Below the pieces are notes generated by a model. It was given only the letters and a program-made list of their open reading frames with translations, had not been told where the DNA came from and did no database searches. Positions 39,308-49,236 of a stretch of 64,000 nt of DNA are shown here, in pieces. Each line of letters begins with the position of its first letter. Position 1 is the stretch's first letter. The position numbers and the translations under genes are program-made. This DNA is from Pararhodobacter zhoushanensis (GTDB lineage Bacteria; Pseudomonadota; Alphaproteobacteria; Rhodobacterales; Rhodobacteraceae), in the NCBI RefSeq assembly GCF_025949695.1, contig NZ_JAPDFL010000001.1, positions 3,661,501-3,725,500 of the forward strand, read 5' to 3'.

Positions 39308-41596
39308 ATGAAAATTCTGTGCCTCGGCGGCGGCCCTGCGGGCCTCTATTTCGCAATTTCGATGAAGCTGCGCGACCCTTCGCATCAGGTCACGGTGCTG
39401 GAACGCAACCGCGCCAATGACACGTTTGGCTGGGGCGTTGTGCTGTCAGATGACGCGCTGACCCGCATGCAGAAAAACGATCCCACCTCGACCGACGCGA
39501 TCCGCGATCACTTCGCCTATTGGGACGATATCGCCGTGGTCCATCAGGGCCAGCGCAACGTCTCGGGCGGGCATGGTTTTGCCGGGATCGGGCGCAAGCA
39601 GATGCTGATCATCCTGCAGCAGCGCGCCCGCGAGCTGGGCGTCGATCTGCAGTTTGAGACCGAATTCGCCACCGCCGAAAGCTACCGCAAGGACTATGAC
39701 ATCGTGGTCGCCTGCGACGGCATCAACTCGCGTGTGCGCACCGAATATGCCGACGCCTTCCAACCCGACATCGACATGCGCAAATGCAAGTTCGTCTGGC
39801 TGGGCACGCATCAGAAATTCAACGACGCCTTCACCTTCATCTTCGAGAAGACCAAGCATGGCTGGGTCTGGGCGCATATCTACCAATTCGACGACCAGAC
39901 CGCGACCTTCATCGTCGAATGCCTGCCCGAGACATGGGACCGCTGGGGCTTTGAGGGCATGTCCAAGGAAGAGATCGTCGAGACCTGCCGCGAGATCTTT
40001 GCCGATCATCTCGATGGTCACACCCTGATGTCGAACGCCGAACACCTGCGCGGCTCGGCAGTGTGGATGCAGTTCCCCCGCGTGATCTGCGAGACGTGGT
40101 ATCACGAGAACGTCGTGCTGATGGGCGATGCGGCGGCCACCGGCCACTTCTCGATCGGCTCAGGCTCGCGTCTGGCCTTCGACAGCGCCATCGCGCTGGC
40201 CGATTACCTGCATTCCGAACCCACCCTTGAAGGCGCCTTCAAACGCTATCAGGAAGAGCGCCGGGTTGAGGTGCTGCGCCTGCAATCGGCTGCGCGCAAC
40301 TCGCTGGAATGGTTCGAGGAAGTCGAGCGGTATCTCGACATGCCCGCCCCGCAGTTCGCCTATTCCCTGCTGACCCGCTCGCAGCGCATCAGCCACGAGA
40401 ACCTGCGCCTGCGCGATCCCAAATGGCTGCGCGGGGCCGAAGACTGGTTTCAGGAACAATCCGGTGGCCAGAAAGGCCGCGCGCCGATGTTCGCCCCCTA
40501 CCAGCTGCGCGACATGCGCCTCGCCAACCGCGTCGTCGTCTCGCCCATGGCCCAATACAAGGCCGTGGATGGCTGCCCGACCGACTGGCACTTCAGCCAC
40601 TACGCCGAGCGCGCCAAGGGCGGCGCGGGGCTGGTCTATACCGAAATGACCTGCGTCTCGCCGCAAGGGCGCATCACCCCCGGCTGCCCCGGCCTGTATG
40701 CGCCCGAACACGAGGCCGCATGGAAACGCCTGACCAGTTTTGTGCATGCGGAAACCCAAGCGAAGATCTGCTGCCAGATCGGCCACTCGGGCCGCAAAGG
40801 CTCGACCAAGCTGGGCTGGGAGGGCACCGATATGCCGCTCGACAGCGGCAACTGGGAAATCATCAACCCCTCGCCCCTGCCGTGGTCGCCCGATAACGCC
40901 ATTCCGCGCGCGATGACCCGCGCCGACATGGATATCGTGCGGGATCAGTTCGTCGCCTCGGCGCAGATGGCCGAACGCGCGGGCTTCGACATGATCGAAT
41001 TCCACGCCGCCCACGGCTATCTGATCTCGGCCTTTATCTCGCCCACGTCGAACATCCGCACCGATGAATACGGCGGCAGTTTGGAAAACCGCATGCGCTA
41101 TCCGCTTGAGGTCTTCACCGCCATGCGTGCGGTCTGGCCTGCCAACAAGCCGATGTCGGTGCGCATCTCGGCCAATGACTGGGTTGGCGACGACGGCGTC
41201 ACGCCCGATGATGCCGTTGACATCGCGCGGATGTTCCATGCCGCTGGCGCGGATATCATCGACGTGTCCGCCGGTCAGACCACGACCGACGCCAAGCCGG
41301 TCTATGGCCGCATGTTCCAGACCCCGTTCTCGGACCGCATCCGCAACGAGACCGGCATCGCCACCATGGCCGTCGGCAATATCTTCGAGACCGATCACGT
41401 CAACTCGATCCTGATGGCCGGGCGCGCGGACCTTGTCTGCCTTGCCCGCCCGCATCTGGCCGATCCCTACTGGACCCTGCACGCCGCCGTGGCCTTGGGC
41501 GACACCGGCACGCAGTGGCCGCAGCCCTATCTGGCGGGGGCGGATCAGGCCCGCCGTCTGGCCGAGCGCGCGCAACAAGACGCGATCCGGGCATGA
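39308..41596 (+). CDS. Bifunctional aryl-CoA monooxygenase/reductase (2-aminobenzoyl-CoA or salicylyl-CoA type)
   Basis: The 762-residue fusion enzyme has two flavin parts. Residues 1 to about 390 form an FAD-dependent aromatic hydroxylase: [15 protein letters not shown] at the N-terminus, [23 protein letters not shown] and [17 protein letters not shown]. Residues from about 393 ([20 protein letters not shown]) form an old-yellow-enzyme-type reductase with [14 protein letters not shown] and YGGSLENR. This domain order is that of 2-aminobenzoyl-CoA monooxygenase/reductase of Azoarcus evansii and of salicylyl-CoA 5-hydroxylase. With an aryl-CoA ligase, enoyl-CoA hydratase and acyl-CoA dehydrogenase in the same cluster, it should hydroxylate and reduce the CoA-bound ring. 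Its stop overlaps the next start as ATGA. Confidence 0.9.
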   Translation: MKILCLGGGPAGLYFAISMKLRDPSHQVTVLERNRANDTFGWGVVLSDDALTRMQKNDPTSTDAIRDHFAYWDDIAVVHQGQRNVSGGHGFAGIGRKQMLIILQQRARELGVDLQFETEFATAESYRKDYDIVVACDGINSRVRTEYADAFQPDIDMRKCKFVWLGTHQKFNDAFTFIFEKTKHGWVWAHIYQFDDQTATFIVECLPETWDRWGFEGMSKEEIVETCREIFADHLDGHTLMSNAEHLRGSAVWMQFPRVICETWYHENVVLMGDAAATGHFSIGSGSRLAFDSAIALADYLHSEPTLEGAFKRYQEERRVEVLRLQSAARNSLEWFEEVERYLDMPAPQFAYSLLTRSQRISHENLRLRDPKWLRGAEDWFQEQSGGQKGRAPMFAPYQLRDMRLANRVVVSPMAQYKAVDGCPTDWHFSHYAERAKGGAGLVYTEMTCVSPQGRITPGCPGLYAPEHEAAWKRLTSFVHAETQAKICCQIGHSGRKGSTKLGWEGTDMPLDSGNWEIINPSPLPWSPDNAIPRAMTRADMDIVRDQFVASAQMAERAGFDMIEFHAAHGYLISAFISPTSNIRTDEYGGSLENRMRYPLEVFTAMRAVWPANKPMSVRISANDWVGDDGVTPDDAVDIARMFHAAGADIIDVSAGQTTTDAKPVYGRMFQTPFSDRIRNETGIATMAVGNIFETDHVNSILMAGRADLVCLARPHLADPYWTLHAAVALGDTGTQWPQPYLAGADQARRLAERAQQDAIRA

Positions 41597-42330
41597 CGGA
41601 TCTGACCGGCAAGCGGGTGCTGATCACCGGCGGCGGCTCGGGCATCGGGCGCGAGGTTGCGCGTGCCTTTGCCGATCAGGGCGACGCGGTAACGATCACC
41701 GGACGCGGGCTCGATGCCCTTGCCGAAACCGATGGCGGACGGGGCATGACCTGCCTCGCCGCCGATGTGACCAACGAAGACGAGGTCGCAGCGCTGTTCG
41801 CGACACCCTTTGACGTGGTCATCGCCAACGCGGGCGGTGGCCCGGCAGGCGGGTTGAAATCGGTAACGCTCGCGCAGTGGAATGCCACACTGGCCGTTAA
41901 CCTGACCGGCACCTTCCTGACCTTCCGCGAGGCCCTGCGCGCCGGAATGGCGCCGGGCGGCCGGTTGATTGCGATGGCCTCGGTCGCCGGGCTCAAGGGC
42001 GGGGCGACGATCCCGGCCTATGCGGCAGCCAAGCACGGGGTGATCGGGCTGGTGCGCTCGGTCGCGCTCGATGTGGCCAAGAGGGGCATCACCTGCAACG
42101 CAATCTGTCCGGGATTCGTGGACACGCCGCTGGCACAGGTCGCCGTCGAGGCGGTCCAGAACCGCTATGGCCTGACCCGCGCCGAGGCCGAGGCGCAACT
42201 CGTCGCCGACAATCCGATGAAACGCATGATCGACGTGTCCGAGGTGGCCGCAGCCGCGCTGTTTCTGGCGTCGCCCGGTGCCTCAATGATCAACGGTCAC
42301 GCCCTGTCCGTCACCGGAGGAGAAATATGA
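41593..42330 (+). CDS. SDR-family dehydrogenase of the aryl-CoA cluster
   Basis: The 245-residue SDR has the cofactor loop [16 protein letters not shown], the IANAGGG motif, Ser in the [11 protein letters not shown] strand and the YAAAKHG catalytic motif. After the CDVARGI-like region ([20 protein letters not shown]) comes the substrate loop, and the end is [10 protein letters not shown]. The likely role is oxidation of a hydroxyacyl-CoA intermediate after ring reduction, in a beta-oxidation-like sequence. ATGA overlaps at both ends couple it to the monooxygenase/reductase and the MarR gene. Confidence 0.88.
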   Translation: MTDLTGKRVLITGGGSGIGREVARAFADQGDAVTITGRGLDALAETDGGRGMTCLAADVTNEDEVAALFATPFDVVIANAGGGPAGGLKSVTLAQWNATLAVNLTGTFLTFREALRAGMAPGGRLIAMASVAGLKGGATIPAYAAAKHGVIGLVRSVALDVAKRGITCNAICPGFVDTPLAQVAVEAVQNRYGLTRAEAEAQLVADNPMKRMIDVSEVAAAALFLASPGASMINGHALSVTGGEI

Positions 42331-42809
42331 GCGCGCTGTCCAAACGCCGCCTGCGCACCTGGATCCGCCTGCTGCGCCTGACCCGCAGCGTCGAGGCGGA
42401 TCTGCGCGACTATCTGCGCACGGCCCATGACACCACGCTGCCGCGCTTTGACGTGATGGCCGCGCTCTATCGTCAGCACGGCGATGTCACCATGTCCGAA
42501 CTCTCGCGCATGCTGCTGGTGTCGAACGGCAATGCCACGGCCGTGGTGGACCGGCTGGAGAAGGACGGCTTTGCGCGCCGCACGCCGTCACCGGGCGACC
42601 GCCGCACCGTGCATGTCGCGCTGACCGATGCAGGGATCGCCGCCTTCGAATCCATGGCAACCGGGCACGAAGACAAGCTCGACGGGCTGCTCGACCGGCT
42701 GACCGAGGCCGATCTCGACAGCCTGCGCGATATCCTGCGCCGCGCCCTGCCCGACGCCGACCCGTCCCACACCCCGGCCCATGCCGTTGCCGACAAGGAG
42801 CCCACATGA
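42327..42809 (+). CDS. MarR-family transcriptional regulator of the aryl-CoA cluster
   Basis: The 160-residue winged-helix protein shows [20 protein letters not shown], then [20 protein letters not shown] and [20 protein letters not shown]. These are the recognition helix and wing of MarR proteins. It sits in the middle of the catabolic operon with ATGA overlaps on both sides, so it is co-expressed with its targets. It probably represses the operon and is released by an aryl-CoA ligand, as described for related CoA-responsive MarR proteins (inference). Confidence 0.9.
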   Translation: MSALSKRRLRTWIRLLRLTRSVEADLRDYLRTAHDTTLPRFDVMAALYRQHGDVTMSELSRMLLVSNGNATAVVDRLEKDGFARRTPSPGDRRTVHVALTDAGIAAFESMATGHEDKLDGLLDRLTEADLDSLRDILRRALPDADPSHTPAHAVADKEPT

Positions 42810-43618
42810 CCCTGCTCGCTGACCTCAAACCGCAGCATTTCCTCTGGTCCGTCGAGGACCGGGTCGCCACGATCCGCCTGATGCGACCCGAGCGCAAGAA
42901 CCCGCTGACCTTCGACAGCTATGCCGAACTGCGCGACACGTTCCGCGCCCTGCCCTATGCCACGGATGTGGATGTGGTGGTGCTGGCCCCGAACGGCGGG
43001 AATTTCTGTTCGGGCGGTGATGTGCATGAGATCATCGGCCCGCTGGTGGCGATGGAGATGCCCGAACTGCTGGCCTTTACCCGCATGACCGGCGATCTGG
43101 TCAAGGCGATCATCGCCTGCGGCAAGCCGGTGATCGCGGCGGTGGACGGCGTCTGCGCCGGGGCCGGTGCGATTTTGGCGATGGCCGCGGACCTCCGCCT
43201 CGCCACGCCGCAAGCCACCTGCGCGTTCCTGTTCACCCGCGTCGGTCTGGCCGGGGCCGATATGGGTGCCTGCGCGATCCTGCCGCGGATCATCGGTCAG
43301 GGCCGGGCGGCGGAACTGCTGTACACCGGCCGCGCGATGAAGGCCGACGAGGGCCACGCCTGGGGCTTCTGGAACGCGCTGCACGACAGCGACGCGCTGG
43401 AGGCCGCCGCCGCCGAGATGGCCCGCCGCATCGCTGCGGGGCCGAATTTCGCGCATATGATGACCAAGACCCAGCTGAACCACGAATGGTCGATGGGGCT
43501 GGAGCAAGCGATTGAGGCCGAAGCGCAGGCGCAGGCGATCTGCATGAAAACGCAGGATTTCGCGCGGGCGTATTATGCGTTTGCGGCAAAACAGAAACCG
43601 GTTTTCGAGGGGAATTGA
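42806..43618 (+). CDS. Enoyl-CoA hydratase/isomerase family protein
   Basis: The 270-residue crotonase-fold protein has the oxyanion-hole segments [19 protein letters not shown] and [20 protein letters not shown], plus [19 protein letters not shown], with an Ala-Asp where many hydratases place a catalytic Glu. That could mean a hydrolase or ring-opening role rather than simple hydration. It starts in an ATGA overlap with the MarR gene. A strong hairpin separates it from the acyl-CoA dehydrogenase gene. Confidence 0.88.
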   Translation: MTLLADLKPQHFLWSVEDRVATIRLMRPERKNPLTFDSYAELRDTFRALPYATDVDVVVLAPNGGNFCSGGDVHEIIGPLVAMEMPELLAFTRMTGDLVKAIIACGKPVIAAVDGVCAGAGAILAMAADLRLATPQATCAFLFTRVGLAGADMGACAILPRIIGQGRAAELLYTGRAMKADEGHAWGFWNALHDSDALEAAAAEMARRIAAGPNFAHMMTKTQLNHEWSMGLEQAIEAEAQAQAICMKTQDFARAYYAFAAKQKPVFEGN

Positions 43619-43623
43619 GGGGG

Positions 43624-43713
43624 AAGCCGGGGGGCTGCCGCCCCCGGACCCCCCGCTTCAAGGAGGGTACACGTACCCTCCTTGAAAATCCTCCCGTGCG
43701 TATTTGAGGCAAG
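43624..43713 (+). repeat. Dispersed hairpin repeat, copy 4, with a 14-bp perfect hairpin
   Basis: The first hairpin is CCGGGGGGCTGCCGCCCCCGG. The second is exceptionally stable: TTCAAGGAGGGTAC at 43657-43670 pairs perfectly with GTACCCTCCTTGAA at 43673-43686. The tail CTCCCGTGCGTATTTGAGG is a degenerate form of the family tail. It begins 5 bp after the enoyl-CoA hydratase stop, inside the catabolic cluster, and may act as a partial terminator or mRNA stabiliser. Confidence 0.7.
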
Positions 43714-43718
43714 ATGAA

Positions 43719-44864
43719 ATGGCGGATCGTAGTTTTCTGGACTGGCCGTTCTTTGAGGCGCGGCATCGCGAGTGGGCCGACGCGCTGGAGGATTGGTGCG
43801 CGCTGAACCTGCCGGTGGATCACCGGGATGTCGATGGTGCCTGCCGGGCGCTGGTGGCCGATATGGGCAAGGCGGGGTTCCTGAAGCCGACCGGGCTGGC
43901 GGCGGGCGAGGTCTTTGATCTGCGCACCCTGTGCCTGTCGCGTGAGACCCTGGCGCGCCATGACGGGCTGGCAGATTTCGCCTTTGCCATGCAGGGCTTG
44001 GGGATGGGGGCGATCAGTCTCTTTGGCTCGCCCGAGCAACGCGCGTGGCTGGACAAGACGCGCAGCGGCACAGCAGTATCGGCCTTCGCGCTGACCGAGC
44101 CGGGCTCGGGGTCGGACGTCGCGGCGACGGCGATGAGCGCCGAAAAGGTCGCCGGGGGCTGGAAGATCAGCGGCGAGAAGACCTATATCTCGAACGGTGG
44201 GATTGCCGATCTCTATGTGCTCTTTGCCCGTACCGGCGAAGCGCCGGGCGCGCGGGGGCTGTCGGCCTTCCTTTTACCCGCCGATACGCCGGGCTTCGAG
44301 ATCGTCAGCCGGATCGAGGTCATCGCGCCCCACCCGCTGGCCCATTTCCGCCTGACCGACGCCTTCCTGCCCGACAGCGCCCTGATCGGCACGGCCGGCA
44401 AGGGGTTTGCGCAGGCGATGGCCGTGCTCGACGTCTTCCGCCCCTCGGTCGGCGCCGCAGCACTCGGCTTTGCCCGCCGCGCGCTGGACGAGGCGCTGGC
44501 GCGGGTACAATCGCGCCGGGTGCAGGGTGCGCCGCTCAGCGATCTGCAGATGGTGCAGGGCCACATCGCCGACATGGCGCTGGGCATCGATGCCTCGGCT
44601 CTGCTGGTCTACCGTGCCGCCTGGACCCGCGACACCGGCGCGCCGCGCATCACCCGCGAAGCCGCGATGGCCAAGCTGCACGCCACCGAGACCGCGCAGA
44701 AGGTCATCGACACCGCCGTGCAGCTCTTTGGCGGCGACGGCGTGCGCACAGGCGAAATGGTCGAGAGCCTTTATCGCGAAATCCGCGCGCTGCGGATCTA
44801 CGAGGGCGCAAGCGACGTTCAACGCGTGGTCATAGCGCGACAGGTATTGGGAGGTGCCCTATGA
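43719..44864 (+). CDS. Acyl-CoA dehydrogenase
   Basis: This is a 381-residue FAD-dependent acyl-CoA dehydrogenase. It shows [40 protein letters not shown], the FAD-binding [13 protein letters not shown] and the catalytic Glu in [16 protein letters not shown]. In the aryl-CoA cluster it probably introduces a double bond in the ring-derived or chain intermediate. ATG 43719 is preceded by GAGG. It follows the enoyl-CoA hydratase gene after a 100-bp gap filled by a hairpin repeat and overlaps the RidA gene as ATGA. Confidence 0.93.
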   Translation: MADRSFLDWPFFEARHREWADALEDWCALNLPVDHRDVDGACRALVADMGKAGFLKPTGLAAGEVFDLRTLCLSRETLARHDGLADFAFAMQGLGMGAISLFGSPEQRAWLDKTRSGTAVSAFALTEPGSGSDVAATAMSAEKVAGGWKISGEKTYISNGGIADLYVLFARTGEAPGARGLSAFLLPADTPGFEIVSRIEVIAPHPLAHFRLTDAFLPDSALIGTAGKGFAQAMAVLDVFRPSVGAAALGFARRALDEALARVQSRRVQGAPLSDLQMVQGHIADMALGIDASALLVYRAAWTRDTGAPRITREAAMAKLHATETAQKVIDTAVQLFGGDGVRTGEMVESLYREIRALRIYEGASDVQRVVIARQVLGGAL

Positions 44865-45262
44865 GCATTCACGACATCCTTCACCCGAAAAGCTGGAAAG
44901 CCACGCCGGGCTATGCCAATGGCATCGGCGCGCGGGGCAAGACGCTGTTTCTGGGCGGCATGATTGGCTGGAACGCCGATCAGGAATTTGAAACCGATGA
45001 TTTTCTGGGCCAGGTCGATCAGGCGCTGGCCAATATCGTCGCCGTGCTGGCCGAAGGCGGCGCGGGCCCCGAGCATGTCACCCGTCTGACCTGGTTTGTC
45101 ACCGACAAGCGCGCCTATCTGGACGCGCTGTCCGAACTGGGCCGGGTCTACCGCAAACACATGGGCCGCAGCTATCCGGCGATGTCCCTCGTGCAGGTTG
45201 TGGCGCTGGTCGAAGACCGCGCTCTGGTCGAGATCGAAGCCACCGCCGTTATTCCAGACTGA
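44861..45262 (+). CDS. RidA family protein
   Basis: The 133-residue protein of the RidA/YjgF family has GIGARGKTLFLGGMIGWNAD, QVDQALANIVAVLAEGGAG, and VTRLTWFVTDKRAYL, ending in VEDRALVEIEATAVI. The Arg that binds carboxylates in RidA is represented by the Arg near the end of this motif. RidA enzymes hydrolyse reactive enamines and imines to ketones plus ammonia. In a pathway for an aminated ring, it could remove the amino group from an enamine formed after ring reduction, which supports an aminobenzoyl-CoA substrate (inference). Confidence 0.9.
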   Translation: MSIHDILHPKSWKATPGYANGIGARGKTLFLGGMIGWNADQEFETDDFLGQVDQALANIVAVLAEGGAGPEHVTRLTWFVTDKRAYLDALSELGRVYRKHMGRSYPAMSLVQVVALVEDRALVEIEATAVIPD

Positions 45263-45299
45263 AGCGGCATAAAGACCGCGTAACCAGGGAGTTACCTCA

Positions 45300-46922
45300 A
45301 TGCTGGGCCCCAGCGCACATACCGACACTTTCGCCAGAGACAATCTGCCGCCCGCTGACCTCTGGCCAGATCTGCTGCTGGGCGGTTTCCCCTACCCTGA
45401 GCGGCTCAATGCTGCCGTCGAACTGACCGACCGCATGGTCGAGAAGGGCTTCGGCGACCACACGGCGCTGATCGGCAATGGTCGGGGCCGGACGTATAAG
45501 GAACTCAGCGACTGGACCAACCGCATCGCCCATGCGCTGGTTGAGGATTACGGCGTGAAGCCCGGCAACCGGGTGCTGATCCGCTCGGCCAACAACCCGG
45601 CGATGGTGGCCTGCTGGCTGGCGGCGACCAAGGCTGGCGCGGTGGTGGTCAATACCATGCCGATGCTGCGCGCAGGCGAGCTGGCGGCCATCGTCGACAA
45701 GGCGCAGATCACCCACGCGCTGTGCGACACCCGGCTGATGGATGAGATGACGGCCTGCGCCAAGACCTCGGCCACGCTGAAAACCGTGGTCGGCTTTGAC
45801 GGCACCGCCAACCATGACGCCGAACTCGACCGCGTCGCGCTGTCGAAATCGGTGCGCTACAAAGCGGTTGAGACCGGGCGCGACGATGTGGCCCTCTTGG
45901 GCTTCACCAGCGGCACCACCGGCACTCCCAAGGCGACGATGCATTTCCACCGCGATCTGCTGATCATCGCGGATGGATACGCCAAGGAAGTGCTCGGCGT
46001 GACCTCGGATGACGTATTCGTCGGCTCGCCGCCGCTGGCCTTTACCTTTGGCCTTGGGGGTCTGGCGATCTTCCCGCTGCGCTTTGGGGCTACCGCCGTG
46101 CTGCTGGAGAACGCCTCGCCGCCCTCGATGATCGAGATCATCCAGAAATACCGCGCCACCGTCTGCTTCACCGCGCCCACCGCCTACCGCGTCATGCTCA
46201 AGGCGATGGAGGAAGGCGCTGACCTCAGCAGCCTGCGCGCCGCCGTGTCGGCGGGCGAGACCCTGCCCGGCCCGGTCTATGACGAATGGAAAGCCAAGAC
46301 CGGCAAGCCGATGCTGGACGGGATCGGCGCGACCGAGATGCTGCATATCTTCGTCACCAACCGCTTTGACGACAGCCAGGCCGCCTGCACCGGCCGGCCT
46401 GTCACCGGCTACGAGGCGCGCATTGTCGGCCCCGACATGCAGCCCGTCCCCGATGGCGAGGTCGGTCGTCTGGCCGTACGCGGCCCCATCGGCTGCCGCT
46501 ACATGGACGATCCCGAGCGCCAGCAGGTCTATGTCAAAGACGGCTGGAACCTGACCGGCGACAGCTTCTGGCGTGACGACAAGGGCTATTTCCACTTCGC
46601 CGCGCGCTCGGACGACATGATCATCTCGGCGGGCTATAACATCGCCGGGCCTGAAGTCGAAGCCGCCCTCCTCGCCCATGCCGATGTGCTGGAATGCGCC
46701 GTGATCGGCGTACCCGACGCGGATCGCGGTCAGGTGGTCGAGGCACATGTGGTGCTGACACAAGGGGTCGAACCCGATGCCGCCTGCGTCAAACGCCTGC
46801 AGGATCATGTGAAAGCGGTGATTGCGCCGTATAAATACCCGCGCCGGGTGGTGTTTACCGAAAGCCTGCCCAAGACGCAGACGGGCAAGATCCAACGCTT
46901 CCGTCTGAAGCCCGATCAGTGA
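45300..46922 (+). CDS. Aryl-CoA ligase, benzoate/2-aminobenzoate type
   Basis: The 540-residue AMP-forming ligase has the phosphate loop GFTSGTTGTPKATMHFHR, the GIGATEMLHIFVTNR motif of the benzoate-CoA ligase group, TGDSFWRDDKGYFHFAARSD with the hinge, and the C-terminal catalytic Lys in LPKTQTGKIQRF. It would activate anthranilate (2-aminobenzoate) or a related benzoate to the CoA ester that enters the pathway. GGGAG lies before ATG 45300, 37 bp after ridA. Its last seven bases overlap the end of the converging VanZ-like gene. Confidence 0.9.
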   Translation: MLGPSAHTDTFARDNLPPADLWPDLLLGGFPYPERLNAAVELTDRMVEKGFGDHTALIGNGRGRTYKELSDWTNRIAHALVEDYGVKPGNRVLIRSANNPAMVACWLAATKAGAVVVNTMPMLRAGELAAIVDKAQITHALCDTRLMDEMTACAKTSATLKTVVGFDGTANHDAELDRVALSKSVRYKAVETGRDDVALLGFTSGTTGTPKATMHFHRDLLIIADGYAKEVLGVTSDDVFVGSPPLAFTFGLGGLAIFPLRFGATAVLLENASPPSMIEIIQKYRATVCFTAPTAYRVMLKAMEEGADLSSLRAAVSAGETLPGPVYDEWKAKTGKPMLDGIGATEMLHIFVTNRFDDSQAACTGRPVTGYEARIVGPDMQPVPDGEVGRLAVRGPIGCRYMDDPERQQVYVKDGWNLTGDSFWRDDKGYFHFAARSDDMIISAGYNIAGPEVEAALLAHADVLECAVIGVPDADRGQVVEAHVVLTQGVEPDAACVKRLQDHVKAVIAPYKYPRRVVFTESLPKTQTGKIQRFRLKPDQ

Positions 46923-47546
46923 CGAGGCAAGCCGCGTTCCTCATCGGGACGCGGCTCTGACGAGGCCGAGGGTTGTTCGCGGCTCAACCCTTTCAACTCC
47001 TCGCGCAAGACCTCGCGCAGCTCGTCCATCAGCTCGGTGCGCATCGCCTCAAGTCGCAGCGCTTCGCTGGCCAATTCATCACCGGCCTCCAGCGGCGCAT
47101 CGACGGCAAAGAACCTGTCGCGAATGCGGTCGTGCAGCAGTTCGGCCAGCGCAGCCCCGGCCAGAACGCCGGTGATATCCGCACCGAAATCCAGCCATTC
47201 CGCCCCGCGCCCGACGTAGGGCTGGATCAGCTCGATCGCGCCGCCATACGCAATCGCCAGCGGCACAGCCCAGACCCAGCGGCGCAGAATCGGTTACGAT
47301 GACGGGAAAGATCAGCGTGGCGAAAGCGATAAAGTGATACACTTTATCGATGCCACCCGTCAGAAGGTTGGGCGCAGGCAATGGCGTCAGGGTCATGAAG
47401 GCGATCAGGATCGCCAGCAACAGCCCCACGACCAGCCCCGACCACCGCCACAGCCAGATCTGATGCACAAAGAGCGTGCGCAGCGCCCCCGAAGGGGCAT
47501 CGCGCATTGCTTTCAGACGGGCCTCATTCTGGTCGCTCTCGGTCAT
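46916..47546 (-). pseudogene. VanZ-like membrane protein gene split by a frameshift
   Basis: The 5' part encodes a basic N-terminus, a helix (SGLVVGLLLAILIAFMTLTP), then GGIDKVYHFIAFATLIFPVI, typical of VanZ-like proteins. Near 47290 the frame changes. The continuation WVWAVPLAIAYGGAIELIQP, YVGRGAEWLDFGADITGVLA is found in the other frame and runs to a stop at 46916. A single-base indel near the GATTCTGCGCCGCTGG stretch would restore one protein of about 205 residues. It is either a recent pseudogene or a sequence error. The C-terminal extension is acidic and helical (DELREVLREELKG). Confidence 0.8.
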
Positions 47547-47641
47547 ACCGTACCCGTTTCAGGAACAAAGGCGTCATACAGGATTTAACCTACCCTTAAC
47601 ACCTAAGCAGAAACACGGGAACCGTGTGGCGAAACAAGGGC

Positions 47642-48487
47642 CTAAGCCTGGATCGCGCTCGCCGACTGGACCAGCGCCGTCAACCGCGACAGCGCGCGCT
47701 CTTCCAGCTGACGCACCCGCTCTTTCGAGATGCCCATCGCCAGACCCAGATCGCTCAGCGTCGCCGGGTCTTCCGACAGATGGCGGGCCGCCACGATGCG
47801 GCGCTCACGCTCGGGCAGCTGTTCCACGGCGGAATACAACACCTTGCGGCGGTGCTGACCGTCCAGCTTCTCGACCACATCGGCCTCGGTCGCGACATCC
47901 TGATCCTCGATCGTATCGACCCAGGACCGCCCGTCCTCGTCCGACGACTGCGGCGCGTCCAGCGACAGATCGGGGCCAGCCATCCGGCCCATCATCGCCT
48001 CGACATGCTCGACCGACACCTCCAGCTCACGCGCCACGCGGACCGACAGCGGTTCGTCGCTCTCATCGCGGGCGTGTTTCTGCATCGCGCGGCGCAGGTG
48101 GAAGAACAGCTTTTTCTGCGTCGCGTTGGTCCCGGTCCGCACCAGCGACCAGTTGCGCATCACGTAGTCCTGCATTGACGCGCGGATCCACCAGGCCGCA
48201 TAGGTCGAAAAGCGCGACCCATTCTCGGGGTCGAACTTTTCCGCTGCCCGCATCAGGCCCAGATTGCCCTGCTGGATCAGATCCTCATAGGGCACGTCAT
48301 AGCGCTTGAACCGGCCAGCAAAGGACACCGCCAGACGCGCATAAGCCTGAATCAGCCGGTGCAACGCCGACTCATCCTGATGATCGCGCCACGCGATAGC
48401 CAGTTCGGTCTCAAGCTCGGCGCTGAGGATCTCCTCGGCCATCGAAGCCCGAACATAGCGACGGATATGCGGATCCTGGAAACCCAT
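47642..48487 (-). CDS. rpoH: RNA polymerase sigma factor RpoH (sigma-32 family)
   Basis: The 281-residue sigma factor has region 2 (ALHRLIQAYARLAVSFAGRF, then YEDLIQQGNLGLMRAAEKFD and FSTYAAWWIRASMQDYVMRN). The RpoH box is seen in ATQKKLFFHLRRAMQ, and the region 4 helix-turn-helix in SDLGLAMGISKERVRQLEER. Rhodobacterales usually carry two RpoH proteins, a heat-shock one and RpoHII for photo-oxidative stress. Which one this is cannot be settled by eye, though the neighbourhood lacks heat-shock genes. I chose ATG 48487 because AAAGGAC precedes it; the frame extends 15 codons further. A promoter is visible upstream. Confidence 0.93.
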   Translation of the reverse strand: MGFQDPHIRRYVRASMAEEILSAELETELAIAWRDHQDESALHRLIQAYARLAVSFAGRFKRYDVPYEDLIQQGNLGLMRAAEKFDPENGSRFSTYAAWWIRASMQDYVMRNWSLVRTGTNATQKKLFFHLRRAMQKHARDESDEPLSVRVARELEVSVEHVEAMMGRMAGPDLSLDAPQSSDEDGRSWVDTIEDQDVATEADVVEKLDGQHRRKVLYSAVEQLPERERRIVAARHLSEDPATLSDLGLAMGISKERVRQLEERALSRLTALVQSASAIQA

Positions 48488-48543
48488 GACGATTGTCCTT
48501 TTGCGGCCCAGATAATAGCGGGTCGAATTCATTTGATGTTGTT

Positions 48544-48572
48544 ACGCTACTATCTGGGTCCGTGGTTGTCAA
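48544..48572 (-). promoter_or_regulatory. Probable sigma-70 promoter of rpoH
   Basis: On the minus strand TTGACA (48567-48572) and TAGCGT (48544-48549) are separated by 17 bases, a good housekeeping promoter. It lies about 57 bp upstream of the chosen rpoH start. A second TTGACA at 48587-48592 has no matching -10. Confidence 0.5.
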
Positions 48573-48621
48573 GGCGCCGTCCCCCTTGTCAACAATCCAA
48601 GGCGACATTACCTCAGCCCTC

Positions 48622-49236
48622 ATGAGCGAACCCTTTGCCTTCAAGTCCCGGACTGTCAGCCCCGACTTCATTTCGGCCCCGTGTCACACGGCCGAGTTGT
48701 TGGTGCATCTGGCACGCCTCGTGCATGGCTCGGCGGCGGATCCCAGCCTGACGCCCGCGCAATGGACGGCGCTGCGCTACTTCGCCAGCGCCAACCGGTT
48801 TTCGCGCACCCCGTCGGGCTTTTCCGAGTTCAACGCCACCACGCGCGGCACCGCCTCGCAGACGGTAAAGTCACTGATCGCGATGGGATTGTTGGAGAAG
48901 CGGGTCCATGAAAGCGACCGCCGTTCAGCGCTGATCGAAGTGACCGACGCCGGGCGTTCCAAGCTTTGCGCCGATCCGCTCAGCGATCTGATCGAATGCA
49001 TCCGCGCGCTGCCCGAACCGCAACGCGAGGCGCTGACCGATACCATCACCACCCTTGGCGTTGCCTTGGCCAAGCGCCGCTCGGCCCCGACCTTTGGACA
49101 ATGCGGTGACTGCGGCCATTGCGACGCCGCCGACTCGGACGAGTCGTTCTGCCATTGCACCCAGCAGATGCTCTCCGGGATCGAGATGAAATCGCTCTGC
49201 ATCGACTTCGCGCCGACCAAAGGCCCAAAGCGCTGA
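48622..49236 (+). CDS. MarR-type regulator with cysteine-rich C-terminal tail
   Basis: The 204-residue protein has a winged-helix core: LTPAQWTALRYFASANRFSR, FNATTRGTASQTVKSLIAMG and LLEKRVHESDRRSALIEVTD. After the dimer helices comes an unusual tail with six Cys in the pattern C-x2-C-x2-C-x9-C-x-C-x13-C (CGDCGHC, FCHC, SLCIDF). Such spacing suggests a zinc site or an iron-sulfur cluster, and hence redox or metal sensing. It is divergent from rpoH, sharing a 134-bp control region, so it may act on rpoH or on itself. There is no strong ribosome binding site before ATG 48622. Confidence 0.8.
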   Translation: MSEPFAFKSRTVSPDFISAPCHTAELLVHLARLVHGSAADPSLTPAQWTALRYFASANRFSRTPSGFSEFNATTRGTASQTVKSLIAMGLLEKRVHESDRRSALIEVTDAGRSKLCADPLSDLIECIRALPEPQREALTDTITTLGVALAKRRSAPTFGQCGDCGHCDAADSDESFCHCTQQMLSGIEMKSLCIDFAPTKGPKR

